A stretch of 64,000 bases of DNA from Cyanoderma ruficeps (Eukaryota; Chordata; Aves; Passeriformes; Timaliidae): the NCBI GenBank assembly GCA_008694505.1, contig VZDJ01000998.1, positions 1-64,000 on the forward strand, written 5' to 3'. This document shows positions 1 through 11,747 of this stretch, piece after piece; within the stretch, counting starts at the first letter, position 1, and each line of letters begins with the position of its first letter. The notes beneath the pieces are model-generated. The model had not been told where the DNA came from, did not search any database, and worked only from the letters and a program-made list of their open reading frames with translations. A program made the position numbers and the translations under genes.

Positions 1-3000
1 AGAGAGGAAGGCGAGGCACGGCCTTGTCCCTGGGCTCCCCCACATGGGCGGTTGTCTATGAGCCCCCCGTCCTCCCAGGGTGAGCCACTAGGGTGGAGCT
101 CACCCTTGCCAGGGCCACTATATTGTACTGGTAACAGCAGGAAGAGGAGTGGGGTGAGGGACAGCGTTGAAGGCACCACTATGAGTAGGGAGAGAGGGGC
201 AGAGGGGCCAGCGTGAGCAGTAGACAGTAAGACCGGGGCAGAAATAGCCTTAATCTCTTGCTGGTTCTCCTTGCCAACTTGTTTGTTTGCTTTTGCTGTC
301 CTAGAGGAAGGCAAGGTTCCTTTTCTCTTTTTCTTTCTTTCTCTTTTTCTTCTCATGCCTATTAGGAAGGCAAGCTTTTGTAGTAAAGAGCTGCTAGAAG
401 AATGGGACTAAGAGCAAATAAAAAATCCCCAAAGGGAGAGAGAAATGAAAGGATACCACTAAATTGCCCCCTGGGAAGAAGACTAGCCCAGTGGAGATGT
501 GACCCCAACACCAAGGGTGAAGATAAAGTTATGCAGTATTGTGACAGAGTGGACTGAGAGAGAAGTTGTGTTCAACTATGTGTACTGGTCATGGTGTGAA
601 TCAAATGAAAGCTAAACGAAAGCCCCAGTACAGATCAGGGAGAGATTTCTCACTGAACTACCCTTCTAGCTCTAGGTTCTCAGTCCTGAATCTCAAAAGA
701 AAGCTGCTCTGAACCCCACTCTGTCCAAACAAAAAATGCTGGAGTCGAGAAAAACACTGGCTTAAAGTATGCTTCGTTTTACGGCTTCCTTTTGCAACCT
801 CCTACCTTTTTCTCTTTCTGTGTGAACACTAATTTTTAATCAAATGTAACACAGAACAGTTGTCCTCCATTCAAATTTAGCACTAACAAGTGCTATTTCT
901 CTTTCATGTTAAGAGAAGAACTAAGGCTTAGATATTTTTCCATGCATATACAGTGATTTACTTTTCTCTCTTTCAGTCCAAGATAATATCTTGATGAACT
1001 CTGTGTTGTGGTTTTGGTTTGATTTTTTGGTTAATGCACTATTTATGTGGTGGTTTTACAATTGTTGAATTTTGTTTCCCATTTGGGAGATAGGATTTCG
1101 GAAGAAAAAGGCAAAACCGGTTTAACTTAAAAGTGAACAGATAGTTTATTAACACACGGAAAGGAAAAGAAAAAATGAAATTTTTAAAACCCCTCTCCTC
1201 TTCTCCCAAGAGTTCATTTTTTAACAAATAACATAGAGACAAAACCTGTGACATTCAGTCAGTTTTATTTTTTAAATATAATATTTTATTTATTTTTCAG
1301 TAGAGTTTTTTGTTTACTATGGAATTTTTTTACTGACAACTTAGAAAAAGTTTTTTTGTGGGTCAGAACTCTTACAGAAACAGCCGCTCCATGAACACTT
1401 GCTTTCATGTGGTTTTTTTTTTTATTAGTTGTTTTTTAAGCTGCTTATGGGTTGTAGAACTTAGGCATTTAGAGTGCTACTTTTTAAAGATAAGCAGCTT
1501 TAAGGCAAAAGATTTTTTATTTCAAGGGACAAAGATTTTTTTTACTTTTTTAATTGGTGCAAGAACTTCTTTTTTTTCTGTTTAAACATCTTATAAAATT
1601 GTACAGTTCCTCACAAACACTTTTGTTTAAAAAATCACAAATTATTTCTCTAAATACATATTTTTTATGACTTAAAAACCAGTTTACTAATAGAGTTTCT
1701 TTTCATAGCTTAAATAAAAAAGTCTAGCCAGCAAGCAACTCTTTTATTTTTTTTTAATTAATTTTTTTTCACTCTCTTTATTTGACTGTTATGCTAAATC
1801 TTTTTTATGCTTAATCACTTTGTCTGTTCTCACTCTGAGAAAAAACAGTGCTTTGAAAGTCCCATCCCCTAGCAGAAAAAAGTTAAAGCTTGCTAAAGCC
1901 TGCGGTAGTTACGTAATTTTTGCCGAGTGGCAGCTAAAATTTTCAAAGACTGCAAGAATGAAAAAAAAACTCAGGTAAGTCTCAAAGCAGATAAGCTGAT
2001 GAAAAGCTCCTTGCCCCCCACCCCTTGGTCTCATTCAGAGTGAGCCCAGCTTAGAGCAGCTGCAGGTTGCAGGCTCCCCTCCCTCTGCTGAGAAAAAAGC
2101 CCAGACACACAGCCAGGCTTCGGGCCAGCCTCCCCCCTATAAAAAAAACTAACAAAGTGTTTTCAGATGCTAAAAAACCAATCTGGGCCAGGATGGGGGC
2201 ACATCATTCCCTCTCTTGGCCTAGGAGTCCCTGAGCTAAGCAGGCCTCCCGTAAAAGGCTGGGCCTGGGCAAACCGGGCCATCCCGACCCCCCCCAAAAG
2301 AAAAAGCCAAGACTGCCTCACTTTTTTTAAAAGCCAGAAAAAGAAAAAAAGAAAAAAAAAAGAAAAAGAAAAAGCAATTATAAGCTTCTTTCTAACTTTT
2401 AAAGCTGTGTGACTCAAAAATGTATCCCTGCATGCAATTAGCTATTTTAGTTGTTAGTTTAAAAAAATCACTAATTGCACCTCACTATCTGTGCTAAACT
2501 AACACACTCTGTATCAAAGTTACTGCCACCCCTGAAGAGAAGCCTTACTGTGTGTGCCTGATCCCCAGGGGACTTAGACCTGCCCTCCACAGTAATAAGG
2601 ACCACAGGTACCTCCGTTGAAGTAAAGATTAAGAGGTACCTCTTGACAAAACACAACAGTTTAGCTACTTTAGCTAAGTGTGTGTGTCACCCACACTTCC
2701 CCTTCCCTTCCTCCCATAAACCACTGATGCACTGACAGTGATGCTCAATAAATCCCTCTTAATCCTCTCCTTCATGCTGGTGAAGCTCTTGGGGAAGACA
2801 AGACAACAAAAAGTTGCTCAGTTTTGTGCCCTCCTGCCCTTGTAGAGTAAGAGGCAGAAGGCAAGAATCCAGCATGGTCTGTCTTTGTTCTCTCCAAGAG
2901 GGCTCTGGAGAGTGCTGTTCATATGTGTGTCAGTGTGTGAGAATCTGCACATGCTGTGTCTGTAGGTGCTGATGTGCACAGCTCTGTGTGCACACACAAG

Positions 3001-4844
3001 TGCTGAGGTGTGCAAGTGTGTCAGTGTGCATGGCTGTGTGCAAGTATATTTTCTAGTATACTCAGATGTGGGTGTACATGTCCTGCTTTACATCGTGTAC
3101 AAGCGTGCTAGTGTGCATGGCACTGTGCACATAGATACGCTGATGTGCGCACGTGTTGTGTCCATGGTTGTGTGCACGTGTGTTAAACTGCACGCTCTCA
3201 GGTATGAGTAGGCTTGTGCACAGCTCTGCGCTTGTGTGTAGAGGCTCTGCAAGTATGAGCATAGCCCTGTGTGAGATATGTGTGTGTTGATGTGTCTGAC
3301 ACTGCACACGTTGGTGTGCACAGCTCTGTACGCATGTGTTAATGTGGACAGGCCCTACATGCAAGCAAGTCTCGTCCTTGTAAGCACGTGTGCATTAGGA
3401 AGGACTATGAATATGTGAGTGTCTTTGTAGCACACATGTGCTAGTGTGCACAGGTTGGGCATGCACAGCTCTCTGTGTGTGTGCAGGTGTGTGCTGCTGA
3501 CAGGTACTGCTGTACACTGGGGCTCTCTGCAGCTGAGCAAGTACCTGTGTGTATATGCAGTGGCTCTGCACATGTCCTTGGGTGTACACACAGGCTAGGC
3601 ATGCCCAGCTAGGCATGACACAGATCCGTGCATCCAGCTGCTGTCCCCCTTAAGAAAACAGACAAGTATATATGTGTGTGTGTGTGTCTGCATGTGTGTC
3701 ACTACTGAGGTCTGCTGGCTAGAGTCACCCCTAGCTCTCTGTGTACACTGTTCTCATAGAAAGAAGAATTTGCTTTCGTGTTTCCCTTTTATAACTGTTA
3801 AAGTAAAAAGAGGCTGTCCGCCCTGGAAGGAAGGGGAGGTATCCCGTTTGTCTCTTTTCTCTGAGAGAACTGTCCTTTCTGTGATCCCAAGGGCTGAACA
3901 GTCTAGTGCAGCTGAGGACCCAGCTAGGTACGGGAGGAGCAGGCAGCTGTGGCCAAAAACCTTTTGCTAAACCTGCAAACTTTTAAGGGATGCTGATGGC
4001 AAATCCTGATGTGGTGTTGCCTTCCTCTAGTTACTGTCCCTGTGCTGTTGGGTGGGTAACTGCTGAAGATATTCTTCCTCCATTGACTTGCTCTACCTTG
4101 ACCAAAAGGAACCCCCTTTTGTCTTTTACAGTAGTTACCAATCTTGTCACCTTTCTCACAAAGTCACCCTCTTCCATCCTATGTGTAGCCCACTTTGTGA
4201 AAGAGGCACTGTCTCCCATCAGTGGCAGCAGTGGCCAGATCAGTGACAGCCCCGGCTTGTGCCTTTCACTTGCCAGCATGAAAACCACAGCATTTTCTCT
4301 TGTCCTGGGAAAAGCCCATGCCACTAGCACATCTCCACAGCCTAGAGGGGCAGACACCCAGGATTATAGCCCTGCTGTGGGAAGCAACCTCATAGGCTGC
4401 TATGAGGTGGGACTAGAAGCTATACCAGACCTCTATTATTCCTCAATTGTCTTTTCCCTCTGAAATTCAATATGAGTAAAATTGACAAGCAGAGTACAAG
4501 GACTAGAGGGCAAGACCAAGTTGGCCTCCGTATGTGCCACCAAGATACTCCTGCTATGGGTAGCAACCCCATGGGCATTGTAGATGGAGGTAAAAAGCCA
4601 TACTGGACCTCTGTGACTCCCTTTTGTCTGCTCCAACCAACTCATGTCGCAAACTTCACCAATCATTTCGCTTAAAGAAAACCTGAGGGGTTTTTCTTTT
4701 CTTTTCCAGTCTTGTTCCCACTGTCCTCACCCGCAACAACAGATACTATTATGCCTCATCCAAAACTAAATTTGACTTAGGAGAAGTAGGATTAGATCAC
4801 CAAAACAAAAAATGATAAATAATTGCTCAGGCCAAATGACTTAT
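1..4844. mobile_element. probable internal region of an LTR element, no recognisable genes
   Basis: This stretch lies directly upstream of a purine tract and LTR (4845-5388), so it is most simply the internal part of the same element, entering the window already in progress. Base composition is uneven: GC-rich and purine-rich at 1-250, T-rich runs at 1260-1780, C-rich segments at 2010-2310, an A/G simple run at 2330-2375 and GT-rich DNA at 2930-3690. The longest frame (3990-4463, plus, 157 codons) shows no gag, pol or env motif I recognise. Two diverged copies of one segment lie at 4370-4442 and 4550-4620, about two thirds identical by eye, so part of the region arose by duplication. An alternative is that only the last few hundred bases belong to the element and the rest is older intergenic DNA. 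Confidence 0.4.
2930..3690. repeat. degenerate GT-rich minisatellite
   Basis: The plus strand is a run of irregular copies built on GTGTGCACAGCTCTG-like units alternating with TGTGTGTGCA tracts, for example near 2971, 3213, 3313 and 3465. It ends in a purer GT run near 3670-3690. Spacing between copies is irregular (roughly 40-150 bp), so this is an old expanded and decayed tandem array. Open frames on both strands here (about 60-100 codons, rich in His, Thr, Cys and Val) follow from the repeat and are not genes. Confidence 0.75.
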
Positions 4845-4861
4845 AGGAAAGGAAAAGGAGG
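4845..4861 (+). promoter_or_regulatory. polypurine tract of LTR element
   Basis: An uninterrupted A/G run sits immediately before the TG that opens the downstream LTR. This is the position of the plus-strand primer in retroviruses and LTR retrotransposons, and it fixes the LTR as the 3' LTR of a plus-oriented element. Confidence 0.65.
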
Positions 4862-5388
4862 TGTTGTTACATATGGGTAATGAGATGCTTGGCTCATGCA
4901 ATTGAGGGATGAATATTATGTGTATATTAAGGGAAGTTTTATTGATGTATAGTTTTGTTACTCTGATTTGTTGTTCAGATGTCGTCTGTTATCCCCATAG
5001 TTGCCTTCCCCCCCATAGGGTTGCCAAGGGACATGTGAAGGGAGGGTGTGTACCTGTGTCCCTTGCAGGGGGCAGCTAGGAGGAGGGAAGGCTTGTTGCT
5101 AGGAGGCATGGCATGGCAACAGCTGACCTCCAATCAAGTTGCAAGAAACAGCCTCCACCCATAAACAGTAAAGAAGAGTTGACTGACAGGCTATGGGCAG
5201 AGCCAGGGTTGGCTGATGCAACTCCCCCAGGTGTATAAAAGGTGGAGCGGTCACTTTGTGGATAGGGCCATGGCTGTTGGGTGGCCGGTTGCCAGCAAGC
5301 TGTCCTTCTTCCTTATTCAGTCCTTTGTTGTGTTTTGTTAAGGTTTAATAAACCTCTGAAATTTTAAAAGTGAGTATTGTTTCTCACA
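4862..5388 (+). mobile_element. LTR (3' LTR of the element entering from the left edge)
   Basis: The 527-bp unit starts TGTTGTTAC after a purine tract and ends TTTCTCACA, giving the TG...CA termini of an LTR. It carries a TATA box (TATAAAA, 5234-5240) and, about 110 bp downstream, a polyadenylation signal (AATAAA, 5347-5352), which is the normal U3-R order. The U3 part contains C-rich and G-rich stretches near 5005-5110. The 5' LTR is not in the window, so target-site duplication and age cannot be judged. The overall look is that of an avian endogenous retroviral LTR, possibly ERVL-type, but I cannot assign the family. Confidence 0.7.
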
Positions 5389-8343
5389 AATGATTTGCAT
5401 TTTGAAACTGCATTTTAAATATTTTGACAAGTACATGATGCTTTTAATTTTTTAAGAACTTGAATATGCTAAATCTTAAAATTAGTTTTGAAATAAAAAT
5501 TTCTTTACACATGTCAAAAGTAACTAGAAAGGTAAAATATAGACCTACAACTGTGATAAATATTTAAGATACAAACCCTGATAAATATTTAAGATACAAA
5601 CTTTAAAAACTATGACTCAAAAGAAAGCTTCCTCTGGGAAAAAAAATGTCAAAAATTCAAACCCAGAACTCCCCACGAATCAACCCAATAGTCTTTAACA
5701 ACAAAAACTTTACACAGACACTATGATAATATCTTCAAGTTCATCTTTTCAGAGGCTGAAATAGGCAACAATTAAAGTTAATTATAAAAAGAAATAATAA
5801 ATATGTGAATTTTTTTCTTCCACTGGAAGAGCTGATCTTTCAATACTGAACAATATGCCAGGTTTTGGATGCAATAAGTCCATTTCAAGGTGCGTAGAAG
5901 GGGGGCAGGGGGCGGGTTGCATCTTTCATTTGCCAAGAAACATGCCCTCCAGTTTTGCAACCCTGCCATTGGTGCAGCTGTGAGGAAGATGGACATGGAG
6001 GTGTCCTGCAATCCCCTCACCACAGACAGATAATCAGTCAGATTTGGACCTGCCAGCACTCTGAAGCTCCATATACAAAATGTTCTGCAGGTCAAGGACT
6101 TCTGTTTCTGTCTGTTGTTCCTTAAAGATGCTGCCAAAGTGGTGGGAATTGGCACAGCAGGAGACAGGCTTTCTGCTGAAGGCTCAGTCCTTCAGACTTG
6201 TGTCCAACCTGCATTCAGTCAAGAGGATTCTTTTTGTGAGACCTGAACAAACAAGAAAACCTTCCATTTAAATAGCTTAAATTAAGCGGAAACAGGAATG
6301 ATTTGCCTGTGTTGTTTCAAGTTCTTTATTGCTCTAAATTACTTCCTTTCAGTCCTCACAGAAAATACTTCAGCAGAACAGGCGGTGATGGAGGGTCCTT
6401 AAAGACAGTGTTCACAATTTTGAAAGAGCAGCAAACAGCCGCACTCAGAACGTTTTAGAAATGACTGATGAGATTTTATGGTGCTTAGGAGAGAAAATAT
6501 CTGAGTATTCATATGTAAATCTCAGATATTCACTAGAATGTTGCATTTTAAGTACTGCCATATTTTTCTCTGCAAGTGCATATGGAGTAAGTAGCTGGAG
6601 GTAATGTTCCCTCTAGAGACTCTGAAATTTGTTTTAATGTGAAACAAAAATGTCAGAGTACTAAAGCTCTCAGGCTTTTTTTCTTCCTTTGCAAGGAAAA
6701 TTCTCAAGGGAACGTGGATAGAAAAATTAATTCTAGAGAGATTAACAAAATCCAATTAACCTGGTAAAACCATTAAGTAAATTAGCAATTTTAGTGATCA
6801 GAATGTTGTTGAGTTTTTTTGTTTGCTTAATTCTTGCATTAATAACTTAATGTGGTAGATGTTCAACAAAGAAGAGCTGTTTTTGTCACACATAGATAAG
6901 TTCATGCATTTAGAAGACTTTTGTTTAAACTGAAGAGCCTCTGAAAGAAGCTCACCATGTTGGTCATGAATCAAATTTGTTCAACATCATTCTGTTGGGA
7001 TATAATAAATCAGTGTTTTTATATTTTAGTTTATTGTGTGAACATATACACTATCTACTGAAGTAAATATAAACTAACTTTGTACACATATCTCGGCATA
7101 TGTATGTATTTTTCTTTTTCATATTTTTGTGTGTTTGTACAAACACACACATATACTCATCAGATCTCATTCTTAAATTTCTGGTAGGCCAGATAAATTA
7201 GAATTATTCTCTAATGGAAGTGGAAAAATGGAAATGTTCTCTGTTTTCTTTCCAACAAAGGATAAGTTTCAAATTTGGACAAATCTACAAGCAAACTCCT
7301 GATGTGATTCTCCCAAGCCTTTCAAACTTCACAGTGAATTTAATGTGGAAACAACTCACTAAAAATCCCCCAAACCTCTACTTCTTTTGAAATTGCCACA
7401 ATAAATAGCAACTATATAATCAATTTGAGGCACATGCCTCAAATCTGGGTCTAAAGAGGTCACTGTAGGGCAGAAAAGACTGCACTTGTTTTTCAGAGTC
7501 TTTCCATTACTGTGATGGGTCAAATGTCATTGTTCCTATTGTAGAAAAGTTTTGGCAACTAGTTTTGGCAACTAGTGACAAGGTGGTCTTTAATGGTACG
7601 AATCTGACTAGAAGAGCCTGTCCTCACAACCCTGAGAAACCTCTCTTACTGACTCTGAAAAACCCCAAACCCCAAGTGCCCCTGTCTAATTTGCCCCAAG
7701 CCACATTCACACTCTTCCGTGGGGGGAAGTAAGTGCCACTTTTGTTGGAATTATAACTTTCCATCGTTTTGGTGGTCAGTGTCAGGGGCACCTGGGAATG
7801 GGGTGGGGCTAGAAGGAATTTAAATCGATTTAATGCTTTGATGTTGAGGGATTTCCACGAACAGTCTGTCATTGTTTTAGGCAGGTGAATTGACTGAGAG
7901 ATACTCAGTCATGAACAACAAGAATGGACAGCTGGGCACTGGTTTAAGGATTTCCATCACACAGGGTGTTCTGTGTCTTTCATCACAGCCGTCTCTCAGA
8001 CCGTGAAGGAAACAGCAAAGACCCCTTGGGCACACTGATGGAGAAGGCAGCTGCCCTTGGTCCACTCACCATGCCTCACCATGCCAGAATCTACAGTGTT
8101 AGGAAATTAGAGCAAAAACAAAAATAATGAAGATGAGAGTAATAATAATAATAGCCTAGAAAGTGGAATTACATGTCTTGAAAGTAAGCTTGTTACTATT
8201 TCTGAGAAAGAAGCCCCTCCACATTTTGCTCACCTCAAATGTTTATCATATTCCCAATGACTACCAGTAAAATACTTTGGATGTACGCTAGAAGTCCATA
8301 GGAAACTGGTCCCTCCATTTTGGCTGCAGTTCTTGCTTAAGGG
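5389..8343. other. intergenic, no gene seen
   Basis: This is AT-rich DNA with only short chance frames. Local features are a 25-bp tandem duplication at 5555-5602 (GATAAATATTTAAGATACAA core), a 22-bp perfect palindrome at 7128-7149 and a 13-bp tandem duplication (AGTTTTGGCAACT) at 7548-7573. I see no splice-flanked coding segment. Confidence 0.6.
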
Positions 8344-8943
8344 TGTTATGAATAACCTCCATGTATTAATTTGTACCTGAGAAATAAAGGATTTTAAAAT
8401 CAGGGAAAAACAGTTCACCGAGAAACTCCGAGATGAGGGGGCAAATTGGGAGAAGATTTAGGCGATCAGCACATGAATGCATGTGGCTCCCCTGGAAATG
8501 AGCCAGCAAGTATGCCTAACGACCGAAAACATCTGCCCGAGAAAAACTGAATATAGTCTGCAATGGTCACCCAGACATCTATTCTGTTTTCCAAATAGTC
8601 ACCCAAACATCTTTTCTGTTTCCCTGAAAACCCACTCAGAAAACTCAGAATCCCTGAAAAAGACCAATGAATATCAATACTCGGACAACTGGACAAAGGA
8701 AAACCCTGCCTTGGGGGAACTAAAAAGTATAAGAACTGGACCTTTAGTGGTGGGATTTTGGTGAACGCTGTGGGGGGGCAAGTGTGATAGAGGCCTGTCT
8801 CAGCATTCACCCCCTTTCAACTCCCGGGATCGAATTGATCTTTATTGTGGCTGTGATTTTTTTGATTCGTTTCCGTACTCGCTGTCACACAAAAAAAATT
8901 TTATTTTTTTATTATTACAATTTGGCTCACCTTATTTATAACA
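8344..8943 (+). mobile_element. 5' LTR of the ERV
   Basis: The 600-bp LTR runs from TGTTATGAATAAC to TTATAACA. It is about 200 bp longer than its 3' partner because it keeps a segment (about 8427-8631) absent there. That segment contains two tandem copies of a 32-bp motif (8564-8595 and 8596-8627, core GTCACCCARACATCT), the usual form of a U3 enhancer repeat. A TATA-like TATAAGAAC lies shortly downstream in both LTRs. The AATAAA present in the 3' LTR has been lost here. Confidence 0.9.
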
Positions 8944-8947
8944 GACT

Positions 8948-8965
8948 TGGTGACCCCGACGTGAT
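8948..8965 (+). promoter_or_regulatory. primer binding site, tRNA-Trp type
   Basis: The 18 bases TGGTGACCCCGACGTGAT start four bases after the LTR end. This is the tRNA-Trp complement used by avian leukosis/sarcoma-type alpharetroviruses. It primes minus-strand synthesis and confirms the 5' LTR boundary. Confidence 0.9.
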
Positions 8966-9632
8966 ACAATCGCGGATTTTTTTTTCATGAGTACTCCACG
9001 CTGCTTGGGAAGCGCCCTGCTAATTTTTAGTGGCTTGACAGTGCTGGAATACTCTGTGAGACCAATTGTAACACGAACAAAAGATTTTTTTTGAGCCAAA
9101 AGACAAGCCATGATAAAGGGGAGGACACAAGTCCAAATCACGGGTTGAGAACTCGAAAGGAGCCCAGGAGAAGGGGCTGTCCCTGAACCGTGGTTAAACT
9201 TTTTCACTCACAAAATTCTACATGCATGAAGAGCCCACGAAGAAAAGGAGCTGTAAGTATTCGTAATTGAGTGAGGTGTGGCTGGACGCGTGTAAGAGAC
9301 GTGAAATTTATCACAAACACAAGTGTAGACCTCAAAATCGCAGTTCTGTCCTCTCATGAGGGAAATGGTTGGTTGAGAGGGAAGCGAATGGATTCAGAAA
9401 AATAACATTCCTTACATTCGGCAACTTCTGAGCCAGAGGAGGCTCAGGGGGTCGGCCACGAGGAACTAAAAGGGAAGGGTAGGTCCTTGCGAGTTCGGGA
9501 CTGATAAACCTTTTAGTTTGCGGGGCGGGGAAGCCCCAGGAAAACTTACCAAGAGGGTCAGGGGAAGTCCCCTTCAGAAAAGCCACAGACAGCTCACTGG
9601 AGGGCCAGTATGCTGGGGATACTGATCAGCTG

Positions 9633-9713
9633 GTAAGTAAAAGAAAAGAGAATAATAGCCCTGAGGGCACAGGGGCCAGAGGCCAAGCACAGCTAGGAAG
9701 AGAAGAAGGTAAG
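9633..9713 (+). promoter_or_regulatory. two candidate splice donors in the ERV leader
   Basis: The leader between primer site and gag has two consensus donors, CTG|GTAAGT at about 9633 and AAG|GTAAGT at about 9709. The second lies 20 bp before the putative gag start at 9729. Either could have been the major donor for spliced env RNA. The remaining leader (8966-9632) shows no frame of note. Confidence 0.5.
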
Positions 9714-9728
9714 TCAAAAAACTGTAAT

Positions 9729-11185
9729 ATGAGTCAGGAGAACAGTAAGACCCTGGAAAAGGGCAAAGAAAATAATGGACCCAAGCAGGAGGAAAACACA
9801 CTGAAAATATCGAGGGGAAGCCCACTGGGATGGATGCTAGAAAATTGGGCAGATTGTCCTCAGAGGAGGAAACTGTCTAAAAAAAAGATAGTATGTATTA
9901 TTGCACAGAAGTTTGGGGAGGAAAGGAAATTAGAAAGCACCTAGTCTAGCCTGTATTCGAGACATTTGAACCGTGGGTCGGCAGAGCTTTAAATAAATTC
10001 GTGGTCAAGGAAAGACCAGAGGACTGGGAGGAGAAAAGATATGCAGAGGTTTAGGAACCTCGAGCGGGGCTGTACCCCATAAAGATAAAAAAGGGAGCTA
10101 GTGATCGGAGCAAGAGATGGGACCTCCTTGATAATCTTCTACCCCCATTCCTACCCGCCACTGCTGCCCCCTCCTTTCTCCCCTGGTCCAAGGACCACAG
10201 CCTATGCAGGCGCCAATCTCTGCCCAGAGAGCTTCGGCCCCTCCGCTGCCGCTAGAAGTAACGACCCCTCCCCCGACAGGTGGGATGGCAGCCTCCCTGT
10301 TAAACCCTCCCTTCCCCACTGGGGCTCTGTCACAGCCACAAGCAACGGGCACCCCCCTACCCCAGACAAGACTTCTGCCCCCATCCATGGACACCCCTAA
10401 GTTGCCCGCACCCGCTTTTGTTCCACGACCCACGTCCCCAGAAACATAGTCCCAGACCTTGCCTCAGCCAGAGACAAGAAAAAAAAAAAGACTAGCATCC
10501 CATGCCAGAGTCACGTACTCACCCCCTTGAAATAGGTGCCGAGCTAAGAAGCTTGATGACGATGGAAACGAGAGTGGGGATGATGGCCATCATCTCCTCC
10601 CACTCAAGGAAATTCCCATGGCACCGGAGGTTATAAGTTACGTAAATGTCCCTATTAACACAGGAGACGTGAGAGCCTTTAAAAAAGAAATGGAAAAACT
10701 GATGCATGATCCTCTCTGAGTAGCTAAGAGATTAGACGAGTTCCTTAGCACTAGTATATACAGTTATGAAGACTTCGCCTCGATAATGAGGTCATTGTTT
10801 AACACCGAGAAAAGAAAAATGATCAAGCGTGCAGGTATTCAAGATTGGGAACGCCGAAATCCCCAAGGGGAAAGGAGGGAGCAAAAGTGGCCTAGCCAAG
10901 ATCTTAGGTAGAACACTCAGACCAAAGAAAGTCAATGTAGTATAATCGATTTAAAGAATATAATAATTCAGAGTGTTCGAGAAGCTGTGCCTCGAGAATA
11001 AATCTCAGCAAGGTTTTGGGGGACTGTCAGGGAAAAAACTCAGTTTGTGGCAAAATCTTGGGAAGAAATTTGGAGAAAGAGTAGAAATTAAATTATTTAC
11101 AGTAAAAACCAGAAGAAATACAAAAAACCCAAAAGCATCTAAGGTTTTGGCTAGGTATCTGAAGTTATGCGATGCCCATGAGTAA
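9729..11185 (+). pseudogene. gag: gag remnant (matrix, Pro-rich and capsid parts) of the ERV
   Basis: Gag would form the virion core. The first frame (9729-9944) opens with ATG and has a matrix-like stretch GSPLGWMLENWADCP. The reading then moves to another frame with a Trp-containing segment (about 9968-10053). A proline-rich segment follows at about 10100-10449, matching the position of the linker between matrix and capsid. Capsid-like sequence with PINTGDVRAFKKEM lies at about 10570-10910, interrupted by a TGA at 10717 and a TAG at 10909. A last piece runs to about 11185. I see no C-x2-C-x4-H-x4-C nucleocapsid knuckle. At least three frame changes or stops make the gene dead. The style resembles class I (gammaretrovirus-like) Gag, judged by recognition rather than alignment. 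Confidence 0.7.
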
Positions 11186-11337
11186 ATATTAACAAGAGAC
11201 CTAGAAAAGAGGAGTGTCTGGTTTTGTGTTGTCCAGTTGTAGAAAAAAGTGAATGAGTGGATATAGAAATGCTAGTCTTTGTCTGTTGTTTTTGTGTGGG
11301 CAAAAGAATGTGTTAGTTGTAGAGTTCATTTTTATCA

Positions 11338-11598
11338 TTGTGTCGTGTTGTTGGAAAGGGGAATTTCCTGTGCAGTAAGAGGCAAAAAAGGTTATCCCTA
11401 AGAAGAAAGAGAAGAGGAAGGTTTGAGAAGAAGAGAGGAAGGAGGATGGGAGCAGCTCCCCTGCCTGTGTTACTGGGCAGTATTCCCTCCACATGGATGC
11501 TGTCAGAAGCTCTACCAGCGCCTGCTGTAGCGCCTGCCGCGCCTCCCCCCACCCCCCTTTCCCCCCTGTGTCTCTGCAGCCCACATCTTACCTTGTAG
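11338..11598 (+). CDS. short ORF with Arg/Lys-rich segment inside ERV
   Basis: The 86-codon frame starts with ATG. Residues 14-36 contain 15 Arg or Lys out of 23 (KRQKRLSLRRKRRGRF and onward), the composition of a nuclear-localisation or RNA-binding arginine-rich motif. The C-terminal third is Ala/Pro-rich. It lies in the pol-less segment upstream of env. Retroviral RNA-export factors carry such motifs, but I recognise no homology, and other frames overlap this GC-rich stretch. It may be a chance frame. Confidence 0.3.
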   Translation: MCRVVGKGNFLCSKRQKRLSLRRKRRGRFEKKRGRRMGAAPLPVLLGSIPSTWMLSEALPAPAVAPAAPPPTPLSPLCLCSPHLTL

Positions 11599-11747
11599 GG
11601 GCACTGCCACTTGCCTGGGCTCTGCTCACAGCTACACAACACCCCCCCCACCCCAGTCCCCTCATCTCTCTCCCCCCCCTCCAGCTGTGCTCCCTGGGAC
11701 TCGGTCCCACCTAATCTCAGTCGCCCTGCGCGCGGTGTTCGTGCCAA

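Noticed and set aside
3062..3616. Overlapping His/Thr/Cys-rich frames on both strands
   Set aside because: They are translations of the GT-rich minisatellite and exist in several frames at once.
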